Below are positions 1 to 9,000 of a stretch of DNA of 18,299 bases, piece by piece. The DNA comes from Baffinella frigidus (taxonomy: Eukaryota > Cryptophyceae > Cryptomonadales > Baffinellaceae). A program made the translations under genes and the position numbers. The notes below the pieces were generated by a model. The model was not told the origin of the DNA and ran no database searches. It saw only the letters and a list, made by a program, of their open reading frames with translations. Each line of letters begins with the position of its first letter. Positions within the stretch are counted from its first letter, which is position 1. The stretch spans positions 1,154,434-1,172,732 of the forward strand of contig MU646345.1 of NCBI GenBank assembly GCA_026770585.1, given 5' to 3'.

Positions 1-987
1 CACCATATCGGGTGAGCTTCTTCTTCTTCTTCTTCTTCTTCTTCTTCTTCTGCTTCTTTATTACTCTCGAAACAGGTCCTAGATAGGCCGTTGAGTTGAG
101 TGATCGGGTTAGCCGCCGAGCAGCATACCGGGTGCGCCCGCGTCCTTGGAGAGCCTAGCAGCGTAGGCTAGCCTACACCTAGGGATGGGGGAGCGGGGCG
201 GCTCCTCACAAGCGATACAGGGGTACCTTGCTCATAAGAAACGCCCACCCCCCTAGGACTACCACATGGCCCTATGCATAGGGCTACTATAGGGACCTAG
301 GGAGTAGCGGTTTCTTATGAGCGAGGCACCCCTATATCGGGTGAGGCAAACTGAGTATCATCTCAAGGGCGTTCATAACCCTACAGTAGGCAATCCGTAG
401 GGACATAGGGCGAACTACCCCTGTGCCGAAACCCCTTGGGGTGATTAAGTCCTCTTGCGGATACAGGGGTACCTTACTCATAAGAAAGTGCCTCCCCCTG
501 GGACCCTACAGTAGGGTCATGCCTAGGGCCCTACGGTGATCCTAGCTAGGGGGGTGGGCGTTTCTCATGAGCGAGGTACCCCTGTACCCCCGTTTCTGAC
601 TCTTGCGGATACCCCCGTTTCGGACCAGCAACCACCACCACATCGGAAAAGCCCGCGCCCTTTAAGTTAACCCTTAAGTGCCCATGCCCACAAATTTGAG
701 GGCCTAGAGGTCCTAGGCAGGTCCTAGGGCCCTACGGTAGGGCGTATGAGCCTACTGGCCACTTAAGGGTTAAGCGCCTAGCAGCCTACAGGGTTGCCTC
801 GCTCGTAAGGAGCCGCCCCCCCCCCGCCTCAGACTACCGTAGGGGCCTGTGTGTTTCTGACCGGCAAACCGTGTGCAGGTGGACTCTCGGGGGGGTCACA
901 GGAAAGCTCGTGTCCGAAATCGTGTCCGGGCAGGACCCTTCCGTGGACATCACGCCGTTCCGAATCGAGCGGTTTCGCGTGTTCTGA
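1..987 (+). CDS. FAD-dependent amino-acid oxidase/dehydrogenase-like gene, last two exons
   Basis: C-terminal end of a DAO/DadA/glycine-oxidase type flavoenzyme that enters from outside the window. The penultimate exon ends at 11 (codons CAC CAT ATC, then GG), followed by donor GTGAGC at 12-17. The last exon runs 879-987 after the acceptor GTGCAG and stops with TGA at 985-987. Joining 11 to 879 gives H-H-I-G-W-T-L-G-G-V-T-G-K-L, then D-I-T-P-F-R-I-E-R-F, and ends RVF. The family C-terminus typically reads GHG.LGWTL.P.TG.L followed by PFR..RF, so both motif and frame agree across the splice. These residues would lie at the end of the FAD-binding domain. Such enzymes oxidise amino acids or related amines, but the substrate cannot be inferred from about 39 residues. 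A MITE begins two bases after the stop codon. The catalytic part of the gene is not visible. Confidence 0.72.
16..112 (+). repeat. (CTT)n microsatellite inside a dispersed repeat
   Basis: A (CTT)n tract (about 16-58) is followed by TTTATTACTCTCGA, GGTCCTAGA and TTGAGTTGAGTGAT. The same order occurs in reverse complement at about 17255-17322 (ATCACTCAACTCAA, GGACCTGGATCGAGAG, then GAA repeats). This is therefore a dispersed repeat carrying a trinucleotide tract, not an isolated microsatellite. It lies at the donor end of the last FAD-gene intron. Confidence 0.65.
108..131 (+). repeat. Echo of the FAD-gene exon 3' edge and donor
   Basis: The true exon edge at 1-17 reads CACCATATCGG|GTGAGC. Inside the following intron, GAGCATACCGG-type sequence followed by GTGCGC lies at about 120-134 and CCTATATCGG followed by GTGAGG lies at about 331-346. 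Both look like decayed copies of the exon end plus donor. The second copy also overlaps the end of a MITE, so part of that match could be chance. Confidence 0.4.
216..335. mobile_element. Family A MITE, copy A1
   Basis: A 120-bp foldback element with terminal inverted repeats (TA)CAGGGGTACCTTGCTCATAAG and the complement ending CCCCTA(TA). The interior is itself nearly palindromic and built from CCTAGG, GGGCCCTA and CCTACNGTAGG blocks. It is flanked by TA, consistent with a TA target duplication as in Tc1/mariner-type MITEs. It has no coding capacity. Confidence 0.85.
462..586. mobile_element. Family A MITE, copy A2, beside an unoccupied target copy
   Basis: A 125-bp element bounded by TA at 462-463 and 585-586. 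Its target is one copy of a 25-bp tandem repeat. The left flank TCTTGCGGATA (453-463) and right flank TACCCCCGTTTC (585-596) rejoin as TCTTGCGGATACCCCC in the adjacent intact copy at 601-625. The only change produced by insertion is duplication of TA. Confidence 0.92.
601..625 (+). repeat. Unoccupied tandem copy of the A2 insertion site
   Basis: This 25-bp unit matches the flanks of A2 joined at a single TA (610-611), with one mismatch (GTTTCGGAC against GTTTCTGAC). It records the pre-insertion state of the site. Confidence 0.88.
668..772. mobile_element. Family B MITE, copy B1
   Basis: A 105-bp foldback element with ends TAACCCTTAAGTG and CACTTAAGGGTTA. The other B copies end TATCCCTTAAGTG and CACTTAAGGGATA. 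The interior carries CCTAGGCAGGTCCTAGG and GCCCTACGGTAGGGCGTA blocks. The TA at both ends fits a TA target duplication. Confidence 0.82.
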
Positions 988-988
988 G

Positions 989-1195
989 TACAGGGGTACC
1001 TCGCTCATAAGAAAGGGGTAGGGGTACCTCGGTCATAAGAAAGCGTACAGGGGGTACCTCGCTCATAAGAAAGGGGTAGGGGTACCTCGCTCAAAAGAAA
1101 GCGCCCCCCCCCCTAGGACCACCATCGGGCCCTAGGCATAGTCCTACTGTAGGGTCCTAGGAGAATGCGCTTTATTATGAGCGAGGTACCCCTGT
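989..1195. mobile_element. Composite family A MITE (A3) with four left ends
   Basis: The left part is a tandem duplication of a roughly 57-bp unit (989-1044 and 1045-1102), and each unit holds two copies of the left inverted repeat. Four direct left termini (starting about 989, 1018, 1045 and 1076) therefore precede one body and a single right terminus ending CCCCTGT at 1195. The element starts two bases after the TGA of the FAD-like gene. Confidence 0.8.
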
Positions 1196-1342
1196 GGAGG
1201 AGTCTATTGCACACGGCGGTCTGAAAAAATAATTTATTAAACAGATTAAGAGCAAAACGGCTGTCCGAAATCGCCCCTCGTGACGGTTTTCGAAAACGCC
1301 CCCGTTGGTCGAGGGGAGAAAGAATAGAGTTGGGAGAAAGAA

Positions 1343-1504
1343 TACAGGGGTACCTCGCTCATAAGAAACCGCCGCCCCCCCTAGGACCACCATAGGGCCC
1401 TATGCATAGGCCTACTGTAGGTCCTAGGGGGGGGCGGTTTCTTACATAGGCCTACTGTAGGGTCCTAGGGGGGGGCGGTTTCTTATGAGCGAGGTACCCC
1501 TGTA
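1343..1504. mobile_element. Family A MITE, copy A4, with internal duplication
   Basis: A 162-bp element bounded by TA at both ends. It is longer than other copies because a roughly 41-bp internal segment (CATAGGCCTACTGTAGG to GCGGTTTCTTA) is repeated in tandem, so a second partial right arm precedes the true right terminus. Confidence 0.85.
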
Positions 1505-1970
1505 GAGAAGACAGAGGAATCTCCCTTCCGCTCAGATCTTGGATCGCGGGGTGTCTGGGTCGTGCGCCGTACGCCCCTAGGGCCCTACCGTAGGGCGTAT
1601 GAGCCTACAGGGGTACCTCACTCATAAGAAACCGCACCCCCCATAGGACCACCATAGGGCCCTAGGCATAGGCCTACTGTAGGGTCCTAGGGGGGTGCGG
1701 TTTCTTGTGAGCGAGGTACCCCTGTACTGGGCACTTCAGGGATAGACGAGAGAGGAACACCCCTTCCGCTCAGAGCTTGGAGCGGGGCGTGTCTGGGTCG
1801 TACGCCGTACGCCCCTAGGGCCCTACCGTAGGGCGTATGAGCCTACTGGGCACTTGAGGGATAGACGAGAGAGGGATCTCCCCTCCGCTCAGAGCTTGGA
1901 GCGTGGCGTGTCTGGGTCGTACGCTGTGCGGACCGCGGCGAAGTCCTGTCAAGGGCCCGAGGGGTTGAAC
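1505..1970 (+). repeat. Three-unit tandem repeat of about 110 bp, one unit split by a MITE
   Basis: Units start near 1505, 1744 and 1863. Each carries CTTCCGCTCAGA-like sequence, then GCTTGGAGCG, GTGTCTGGGTCGT and, in the first two units, GCCCCTAGGGCCCTACCG from a B-type element. The first unit is interrupted by A5. The segment CCCTTCCGCTCAGAGC through GCGTGTCTGGGT weakly resembles the end of the FAD-like exon (CCGTTCCGAATCGAGC through GCGTGTTCTGAGT), so the units may be 3'-edge echoes; that part is tentative. A further degenerate remnant lies at 2177-2216. Confidence 0.65.
1606..1726. mobile_element. Family A MITE, copy A5, inserted in a B-element remnant
   Basis: A 121-bp element with TA at 1606-1607 and 1725-1726. 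Its flanks GAGCCTA and TACTGGGCACTTCAGG rejoin as GAGCCTACTGGGCACTTGAGG in the neighbouring tandem unit (about 1839-1860), which has no insertion. This is the second filled/empty pair in the window. Confidence 0.92.
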
Positions 1971-2181
1971 ACAGGGGTACCTCGCTCATAAGAAACTGCC
2001 TCCCCCTACAGGGGTACCTCGCTCATAAGAAAGCGCCATCCCCTAGGAGCCTACAGTAGGCCTATGCCTAGGGCCCTACGGTGGTCCTAGGGGGGGGGGC
2101 GTTTCTTATGAGCGAGGTACCCCTGTAGCTAGGACCCTACAGTAGGCCTATGCCTAGGGCCCTACAGTGGTCCTACGAGTG
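1971..2181. mobile_element. Family A MITE (A6) split by another family A MITE (A7)
   Basis: The left end of A6 (1971-2006) is interrupted by a complete 121-bp A7 at 2007-2127, which is bounded by TA on both sides. The rest of the A6 interior follows to about 2176, without a recognisable right terminal repeat. Same-family nesting implies more than one round of activity. Confidence 0.85.
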
Positions 2182-2246
2182 CACGCACTGCGGCGAGGTC
2201 CTGTCAAGGGCCCACGGGGTGACTAGGTGTATGGGATCAACCACCG

Positions 2247-2351
2247 TATCCCATAAGTGCCCAGTAGGATCATACGCCCTACGGTAGGGCCCTAGGACCT
2301 GCCTAGGACCTCTTGCGGGTCAATTTTGACCGGCTGGCCACTTAAGGGATA
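2247..2351. mobile_element. Family B MITE, copy B3
   Basis: Bounded by TA at 2247-2248 and 2350-2351, with ends TATCCCATAAGTGCCCA and TGGCCACTTAAGGGATA. It is 105 bp long, as are other B copies. Confidence 0.85.
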
Positions 2352-2410
2352 GGATCAACCCGCACACTGTATGGGGTAAAGGAGTAAACATGTTGGATAG
2401 ACCTACGTCG

Positions 2411-2471
2411 ACCCTAAACCCTAAACCCTAAACCCTAAACCCTCAACCCTCAACCCTAAACCCTAAACCCT
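2411..2471. repeat. Interstitial CCCTAAA telomere-type tract
   Basis: About eight heptamers of CCCTAAA with some CCCTCAA variants, in the intergenic region downstream of the dehydrogenase gene. It is flanked by non-telomeric sequence on both sides, so it is interstitial. Confidence 0.85.
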
Positions 2472-2567
2472 ATCAGCGGCACGGGTGTGTCGCGAGACTA
2501 GAGAGGTTGAACTTCCCAGTTGAGTAAACGTGGTACGAAACCCTGCCCGGATTAGTCTACTGTGGTA

Positions 2568-2826
2568 CGGTGACTCTTCGGGACGGAACGAATCGGCGAA
2601 ACCTGCCCATATTAGCCAACAGTGGCTCTTCCCACTAGCCCTTAGAGGTGGCTCAAATAGTGCTCTGGAGCATTTTCGATTTACCTTGGATCGGGGTCGG
2701 ATCTTGGATCGGGGTCGGATCTGACCCCGATCCAAGGTAAAATCGAGGACCTTCCAGGGCACTATTTGAGCCACTTGGGATGGCTGGTGGTCGGGACGTA
2801 CCGAGTCGGCATGGCCGCGGCGCAAC
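2568..2826 (-). repeat. Echoes of the dehydrogenase last-exon 3' end
   Basis: The true last exon contains the codons for G-H-A-D-S-V-R-P. Beyond the stop codon the same coding stretch recurs on the minus strand at about 2793-2826 (R-R-G-H-A-D-S-V-R-P) and in more decayed form at about 2568-2600 (G-F-A-D-S-F-R-P-E-E-S). The copies lie outside the open gene and are interrupted by a long palindrome, so they are repeats rather than extra exons. Confidence 0.65.
2631..2790. repeat. 160-bp palindromic element
   Basis: The arms share GGTGGCTCAAATAGTGC and TACCTTGGATCGGGGTC with their complements. An 18-bp direct repeat (TTGGATCGGGGTCGGATC) sits near the centre. It is a foldback element without an ORF and lies between two echoes of the dehydrogenase last exon. 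Confidence 0.8.
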
Positions 2827-2917
2827 CCCCCCTATGTCCCTACAGATTGCCTATCGTAGGGTCCTAGGTCTTATCGCTTAGGGGTTGTTCAAAATCCCTT
2901 CGAAGTCCGCTGTGCGG
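2827..2917. repeat. Dispersed repeat family E, copy 1
   Basis: In reverse complement it reads CGCACAGCGGACTTCGAAGG, then CCCCTAAGCGATAAGA, CCCTACGATAGG and GTAGGGACATAGGGGGG. The same order occurs at 9256-9350 and 11996-12090, with fragments near 390-415. Here it begins immediately after the dehydrogenase stop codon and would form the start of the 3' UTR. Confidence 0.7.
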
Positions 2918-3019
2918 TTAGTCAACAGTGACTCTTTCGGGGCGAACCGAGTCGGCGTGGCCGCGGCGCATGGCGTCCGTGTACTGCGCCGTGACCGCGT
3001 CTGTGATCGGCGTGTCCAC
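2918..3019 (-). CDS. Dehydrogenase exon 9 (residues 257-289, stop)
   Basis: Begins V-D-T-P-I-T-D-A-V after GACATACAG, equivalent to the family's LP....A segment, and ends T-V-D-TAA (2920-2918). The last dozen residues do not match the usual D.SA.. ending. Another exon copy upstream (3179-3231) loses the frame match after A-M-R, so this downstream copy is the better terminal exon. Confidence 0.8.
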   Translation of the reverse strand: MDTPITDAVTAQYTDAMRRGHADSVRPERVTVD

Positions 3020-6000
3020 CTGTATGTCAGCAATATGTCAGCAATATGTCAGCTCGATGATTGATTAATAGCTTTCGCGGCAACGAAAATTACTACACGG
3101 GTGCGCTACTGTTGCTAGTATGGTCCACTCGTGTAGTAATTTTCGTGACACGTGTGTAGTAATCTTCGTGGCCAGAGGCGCATGGCGTCCGTGTACTGTG
3201 CCGTGACCGCGTCCATGATCGGCGTGTCCACCTGCATGTCAGCAATATGTCGGCACAATCATCTTCGTATACGTTGTATACTTGGTGATATACGACTCTG
3301 GGTAGGTCCCTCGAGATCATCTGATCGGCGTGTCCACCTGCACAGGGGTACCTCGCTCATAAGAAACTGCCTCCCCCCTAGGACCACCATAGGGCCCTAG
3401 GCATAGGCCTACGGTAGGGTCCTAGGGGGAGTCAGTTTCTCATGAGCGAGGTATCCCTGTATGTCAGCAATATGTCAGCACTATAATTGAGTAATTTCTT
3501 TCGCGGCAACGAAAGTTACTACACGAAACGAAAATTACTACACGGATGCTCTACTATTACTAGTATGGTCAACTCGTGTAGTAATTTTCATGAACGTGCC
3601 AAAGGTGCATGGCGTCCGTGATCGGCGTGTCCACCTGCACGGTCCATCTGAAAAGTGACTTTGGGGGTGGCAGGCCCTCACGCTCCCCCAAAGTCACTTT
3701 ATAGATGGGCCAGGCTGATCGGTGACCACCTGCATGTTGGCAAAGGCATTGCGCTGTCTTCAGTGAAAATGGCGCTGTCAGGGCTCAGGCACAGATTTAA
3801 TCGCGGCGAGTATTTTCCGAAAATACGATTCCGGGGAACTCCGATTCAGTTTGCAACGAAAATTACTACACGGACGTGACCATTTTAAAAAGTACAGGCA
3901 AATTGTGTGGTAATTTTCGTTGAAAATACTTTTAAAATCGTATTTTCGGAAAATACTCGTCCGGATGAGATTACGTACTATCTCCACAAGTGGACGTGTG
4001 GTGTGTTCGAGGTATTGCAGAATTCGGGTTGGCGTGGATTTTTCCAGGGTCGATACGGCGGAAATCTGACGAAAATTCGCCGTTTTATGGCATCTTATGG
4101 GTGGGGGATGCAAAGATAAGATATCTTGTCATCAATCTCATGCATAAGATAGCATCAAACTTCATTTAAGCCAGTCAACTAGCAAAACAATCTGGAATTT
4201 GGGATGGCCCGACCCGACCCAAAATCCAAGCCAACCCGAATTCTACAATATGAGTGGGAGGCGATGTAAGTTTAAACCCTCAACCCTCAACCATAAAGCC
4301 TAAAGCGTACACACTGGTGCAGGTGGCGTATTCTAGGTGCTTTCGTGCTTTCGTGCTTTGTAATACAGTGAGTTTAAACCCTAACCCGGCAACTTAAGAA
4401 CAGTCTCTACAGTCTATTTTCTTAAGTTGCCGTCGCCAAGGCCCACGCACCTTGAGGAAGCTCCAGTACAAGGAGTATCTAAATGTATTTAATGAGGAGC
4501 CCCGATTATCCGAGGCAGCGCTAGACGGTCGGCTTAGCAGACTATTCTTAAGTTGCCGTCACCAAACGATCCTTAAGTTGAGACTATTCTTAAGTTGACG
4601 CACCTTGAGGAAGCCCGCGAGGTCCTGCACGAGCTTGAGGTCCTTGTGCTGGAGATACGTCTGGAAGTTCGGTGGTGAATACTCCCCCTGCCGGAGAGCG
4701 ATCTAATCCGGTCAGGTATTTAAATTAAATGCTCGGGAGTTCCCCGAATGTACGAAAATTACTACACATGATCTTTTGGACACGACTCTTTTATCGCTTG
4801 TGTAGTAATTTTCGTTGTATGGGGAACTCCGCCGAGCATTTAAATTAAATACCTGGCCGGATGAGATCCATGAGGCGGATACAAGAAAAGCAAAAGTGGA
4901 TGAAAGAGGGCAAAAGTGGATAAAAGAGGGCAAAATAACCCAACTTCGTATGGCCGACATTCTGCAGAATCACTCGTCCTTCTGCAGAATGATGTTGGGC
5001 CCAGAATGAGGGTGGTCCTGCACGAGCTTCAGATCCGTGTGCTGGAGAAACGTCTGGAAGTTCGGCGTCCAAGACTCCCCTGACGTACGTTCACTTTTGA
5101 GGAACGTTCACTTTTGACAACTGCCACTGAAGCGGGCTCGTCTTGAGGCTCAAAGACGTTTGAATCTTGCATGAGAGTAATACAGAAGAAGCAAGAAGCA
5201 ATAAGTGAGTTGTAGCGGCAAGGTGACGGCTCCAGGGGCTTTGACCGTGTCGCCAAGGGCCTGCCGGCAGGCTTTTGAGGGCCACTTTTTGTCCCAGCCA
5301 AGGGTGTCGTGTGGGGTCGAACCTACCATGGAGGGGCCCAGCCGGCAGGTTGGCGGCCGGGAGAGGGTTTGCCATCTTCTTCTTCTTCTTCATTCCCCTC
5401 AGAGCCAAACCCGGAACCGTAAATCGTAACCCCCACACCCCACCTCCTCACCATGAGCATGAGCGTGCCCTTGACAGCAAGGCTAGGGTTCGCCATCTTC
5501 TTCTTCTTCTTCGTTTTATTAGGGCGCTGGGTTATTCCTAGGGATATCCTAAGGGAACGTCGCTCGATTTGCCGAGTGGTTGAACACTTTACAATGTACT
5601 AGTAGAGAGTTTTGCACCACGATCCCCAGTTCAAAATTGCGGTCCAACTGTAGCTGCACAGCGACGCTTCCAACTGTAGCGGCAAGGTAACGGCTCACCG
5701 TGAGCATCAGCTGAGCATCAGAACCCCTCACCACTGAGCATCAGAACCCCTCATCAGAACCCCTCACCGTGAGCATCAGCTTTCCCTTGGCGGCCAGGAG
5801 AGGGTTCGCCATCGCCGAGTGGTTGAACATGTCCAGCACCTGTTGTAGATCTCGGGTGAGCGAACCGTCGGGGTTAACACGCCGTATAATTTTAGATCAC
5901 TCTTCTCCAGGTTTGATAGTAATGGAGAAGAAGATGAAGAAGAAGATGAAGAAGAAGAAGAAAAAGAAGAAGTTCAGCACCTATTGTAGATCTCGGGTTA

Positions 6001-9000
6001 GCGCGGAATTTGGATCGGGGGATCGGGGATGAGTGAATAAAAATAACTACCACGGAAGCACGCCGTTGCATCTACAGGGGTACCTCGCTTATAAGAAACT
6101 GTCCCCCCCCTAGGACCACCGTAGGGCCCTAGGCATGGTCCTACTGTAGGGTCCTAGGGGGCGGCGGTTTCTTTTGAGCGAGGTACCCCTGTACACAGGA
6201 GGGTGGCAACTGCTCAAGAATGCGTTCATGCGGGGAATCATTTACGTACACAGTTTCTGACAATAAAATTTACTGCACAATCGCTTTACCATTACTAGTA
6301 TGATCCTAGAGTGTGGTGATTTTAACAAGAGGAGAACAACAAATTTACAGATATCGAGTAAATGAAGTTGTGATGATGGTGGGGTGGTGTAACATTCACA
6401 AGCCCTAGGTTTTTTAAACCCAATGCCCAACCTAGCGTCCAATTAGGACAGATTCTGGCACGTTCCGAAATGAGTTTGGAGGACCTGTGCGGGGCCGATG
6501 CCCGCCTGGGACGCGAGAGCCCTTATATATCTACTTATAGTGGACGTGACTGCGGTAAAGTCACTCCGGTCATCCTACACGGGACTGTATCCCCAGGATT
6601 GTGTCGGCGAGCGACGCTGGGCCTAGAGGATGCGAGACCCAATGCTTAACCTAGCGTCCCTTTAGGACAGATTCTGGCATGTTCAGAAATGCATTTGGAG
6701 GACCTGTGCGGGGTCGATGCCCACCGGCGTCCTCGGCACGCAAACAGGGCGACAAATATCATTATACAGGCTATACATCATTGTACGCTGTTTTCCTGGT
6801 ACTAAACAGCGTGTACAAGTATTGTATAGCGGATGGCGGATGCGCGGTAGGACCTGTGCGGGGTCGATTCCCGCGTGGGACGCGAGGGCCATCGTCTCGG
6901 AGAGAGAAGCCACCATCGACCCCATCATAACCTGCAAGAGCAGTAATTCAGGTGGGGCCCTAATTAACCTTGGACCGTCGTCCCCCAATTGCGTATTGGG
7001 ATACCAGGAGTTTGACGAAGGGTAATTTGGGCCCCAAATAAATTCCGTCTGGGATCCGAGGGCCGGCGTCTCGGCGATTGTTCATCACCTGTAGGAGGTG
7101 TAATGAGGGACCAGAACCCGGGGTGCTAGCCCTAACAGTTAGGGCCCTAATTGCCCTTCGGCCCTTCGAGGAGGCATCCCAATACGCAATTGGGGCACGA
7201 AGGTTGGGACGCGAGGGCCGTCGTCTCGGCGATTGACGCCACCGTCGACCCCGTCATCACCTGCAGGAGCAGTGATTAGGGATCAGGGCTTAGTGTTTAG
7301 TGTTTAGTGTTCAGGGTGTAGGATTCAGGGTTCAGAGTTCAGGGTTCGAGGTTTCAGGTTTAGGGTTTAGGGTTTAGGGTTGAGACCATCGACCCCATCA
7401 CCAACTGCAACCGTCAACTGCAACATCGACCATCAACTGCAACATCGACCCCATCATCAACTGCAAATGATGGGGTCGATGGCAACCTACAGTAGGACCA
7501 TGCCTAGGGTTTAGGGTTGAGACCATCGACCCCATCATCAACTGCAATTTCCTGGTCCCATTTCCTGGACCAGGAAATGGGACCAGGAAATGGGACCAGG
7601 AAATGGGAATGTCGTTGCAAGTTAGAACGTCCGGACGGGCCCGCCTCAGACGTTGGTGGTGAAAATTTAAAACTGGAGATATTTGCAAGGCAGCTGTGCG
7701 GCGATACAATAACAACCTCTCTCACCTGCGACATCAGCTCGGCTTTTACCAGCACCTTGTTTTGAACTTTGTGCCAGAACAAAATTCTCATCAACTACGA
7801 ACCTGCAGCATAGAGCGTTTGCGGTAATTGATGTCCATTTTGGACGTACGGTTTTCCGGTTTCCCGGTTTTGAAAAAGGACTTAAAGGACGTGACAAGGA
7901 TTTTAAATAGTACCAAGAGGCGCAATTCTGGTACTATTTAAAATCCTTGTCACGTCCTATAAGTCCCTTCCAAAACCGGAAAACCGGAAAACCGTACGTC
8001 CAAAACGGACAACAATTACCGCAAACGCTCTAGCATCGCGGATGAAAGGGCTTCGAGTCTACAATTGAGTTGTAGCGGCAAGGGCTTCACCTGTACAATT
8101 GAGATGTGGCAGCAAGGTAAAGGAGCACATTTATCTCAGAAAACGAGTTCTAAAACTCGTTTTCTTAAGTCAATTCCCCTATAAATTTGTCAACTTATGC
8201 GGAGAGTAAAGAATAAGTTGACGAATTTGTAGGGGGATTGACTTAAGAAAACGAGTTTTAGAACTCGTTTTCTGAGATAAACATGGAGGTTCACAACCTG
8301 CAGCATGAGCCTGGCACGCGCTGCGCAGGGACGCACGCGAAAGAAGGTTGGGGTTCAGGGTTCAAGGTGTAGGGTTTAGGGTGTAGGGTTCATAACCTAC
8401 ATCATGAGCTCATAACCTGCAGCATGAGCTTGTAGGGTTCATAACCCGCAGCACGCGCAGCCGGAAAAACGTTGGAAAAACGTAAAACGCCGGAAAAACG
8501 TACGTCCAAAACGGACAACGCAGCCTCTGGGGGCTTGGCCAAGCATCTACTGGCCCTGTAGCCACCCTAGGGACGTGTCCTGAATTTCGAGCAACCTCAG
8601 TAGATTCTTGGCCTACCGTGGGGCATAACCTGCAGCATCAAAAATGAGGATTTGAGGAGCATAACCTGTAGCATCAGGGTTTCGGGTTTGAGGTTCATAA
8701 CCTGCAGCATGAGCTTGGCACGTGCAGCCTCCTGGGGCGTCTCCCCCACCAGCCAGTGCCTGCGATCCCAAAACCGTAAGTCAACACGAAATCCTTATGT
8801 AAACCCCAACCGCGCGCGGGGGAAGCCAATCGGGCCCGCCGCAGGATTTCATCTCGGAAGATAACTGGATCAGTTCCGTTTCAATGGGAGGTTGAATAGA
8901 AGAAATTAGTTAGGGCATAGTAACATTTAATTAGGCCCCCTAATTAAATGAAAACGCTAATTAGGGAACTGATTCAGTTATCTTTCGAGGTGAGATTGGT

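Larger units (their letters stand above)
3179..3637 (-). repeat. Upstream echoes of exon 9 with its acceptor
   Basis: Three decayed copies of exon 9's 5' end and splice acceptor lie in intron 8. They are at 3179-3234 (V-D-T-P-I-M-D-A-V onward), about 3320-3342 (truncated and split by MITE A9) and about 3605-3637 (with an internal deletion). All keep the GCAG|GTGGACACG junction or most of it. Confidence 0.82.

Noticed and set aside
216-335. hAT-type assignment of family A because ends start CAGGGG
   Set aside because: hAT elements duplicate 8 bp. The three filled/empty pairs here show duplication of TA only.
2411-2471. Chromosome end
   Set aside because: The telomere-type tracts are flanked by other sequence on both sides, are degenerate and occur in both orientations, so they are interstitial.
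5018-5080. Alternative exon 8 of the dehydrogenase
   Set aside because: The phase does not fit the exon 7 donor at 5768, homology stops before any donor, and the copy at 4604-4687 fits in phase with a strong donor.
6426-6515. Possible tRNA-derived SINE: GCGGG-GTCGATT-CCCGC-like T-arm and a TTCTG/CAGAA arm upstream
   Set aside because: On the minus strand the T-arm-like block is the coding sequence for A-G-I-D-P-A-Q, shared with dehydrogenase exon 6, so the resemblance is coincidental. No acceptor stem forms.
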